NCBI GenBank assembly: GCA_905371725.1
Contig: CAJPML010000043.1
Coordinates: 1-7,345, forward strand
DNA length: 7,345 nucleotides
From: Leptotrichia sp. oral taxon 215
GTDB taxonomy: Bacteria > Fusobacteriota > Fusobacteriia > Fusobacteriales > Leptotrichiaceae
Direction of reading: 5' to 3'
Below the pieces are notes generated by a model. The model saw only the letters and a list, made by a program, of their open reading frames with translations, had not been told where the DNA came from and did no database searches. Shown here in pieces: positions 7,323 to 7,345 of this stretch (position 1 is the stretch's first letter; each line of letters opens with the position of its first letter). A program made the translations under genes and the position numbers.

Positions 7323-7345
7323 AAATTTGTTGTACAGTTTCTGTG

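Noticed and set aside
7334..7344. ACAG-TTT-CTGT inverted repeat after the last gene, possible terminator
   Set aside because: The stem is only four pairs and the window ends before any T run could be seen, so it cannot be supported.

Overview
This window comes from a very A+T-rich bacterial genome. Codons are dominated by AAA, GAA, ATA and TTA, coding sequence is dense, and the ribosome binding sites are purine-rich. Two short, hydrophobic lipoprotein-type signal peptides fit a cell with an envelope in which anchored lipoproteins matter. The protein style (VgrG/Pvc8-like spike, DUF4280 PAAR-like domain, DUF5675-like C-terminus, Lys/Asn/Ile-rich lipoproteins) points to the Fusobacteriota, most likely a Leptotrichia-like organism. 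That assignment is by recognition only; no search was run.

Layout: four genes, all on the + strand with gaps of about 25-50 bases, read as one operon. (1) Positions 2-937: the 3' part of a VgrG/Pvc8-like spike protein, cut by the window's left edge. (2) 970-2289: a predicted lipoprotein with about four internalin-type leucine-rich repeats and a C-terminal bacterial SH3 domain. (3) 2337-6350: a 1337-residue multidomain protein with an N-terminal lysozyme-like domain, a central PAAR-like DUF4280 domain and a C-terminal DUF5675 / L,D-transpeptidase-like domain carrying an H-x-G ... S-x-G-C motif. (4) 6375-7322: a second, unrelated predicted lipoprotein that I cannot assign to a family. I saw no RNA gene, CRISPR array, insertion sequence, convincing promoter or complete terminator. 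No stretch of 300 bases lacks a gene.

Interpretation: this looks like a VgrG-linked effector locus of a contractile injection system (type VI-like or extracellular contractile). The spike would carry the PAAR-like domain at its tip, and that domain would carry a cell-wall-directed domain on each side. Such an effector would act in the periplasm, so the two lipoproteins beside it are sensible immunity candidates; this is inference. An 11-base direct repeat occurs just after vgrG and again just before the effector, bracketing the leucine-rich-repeat gene. It suggests that this gene was inserted between spike and effector as a cassette.
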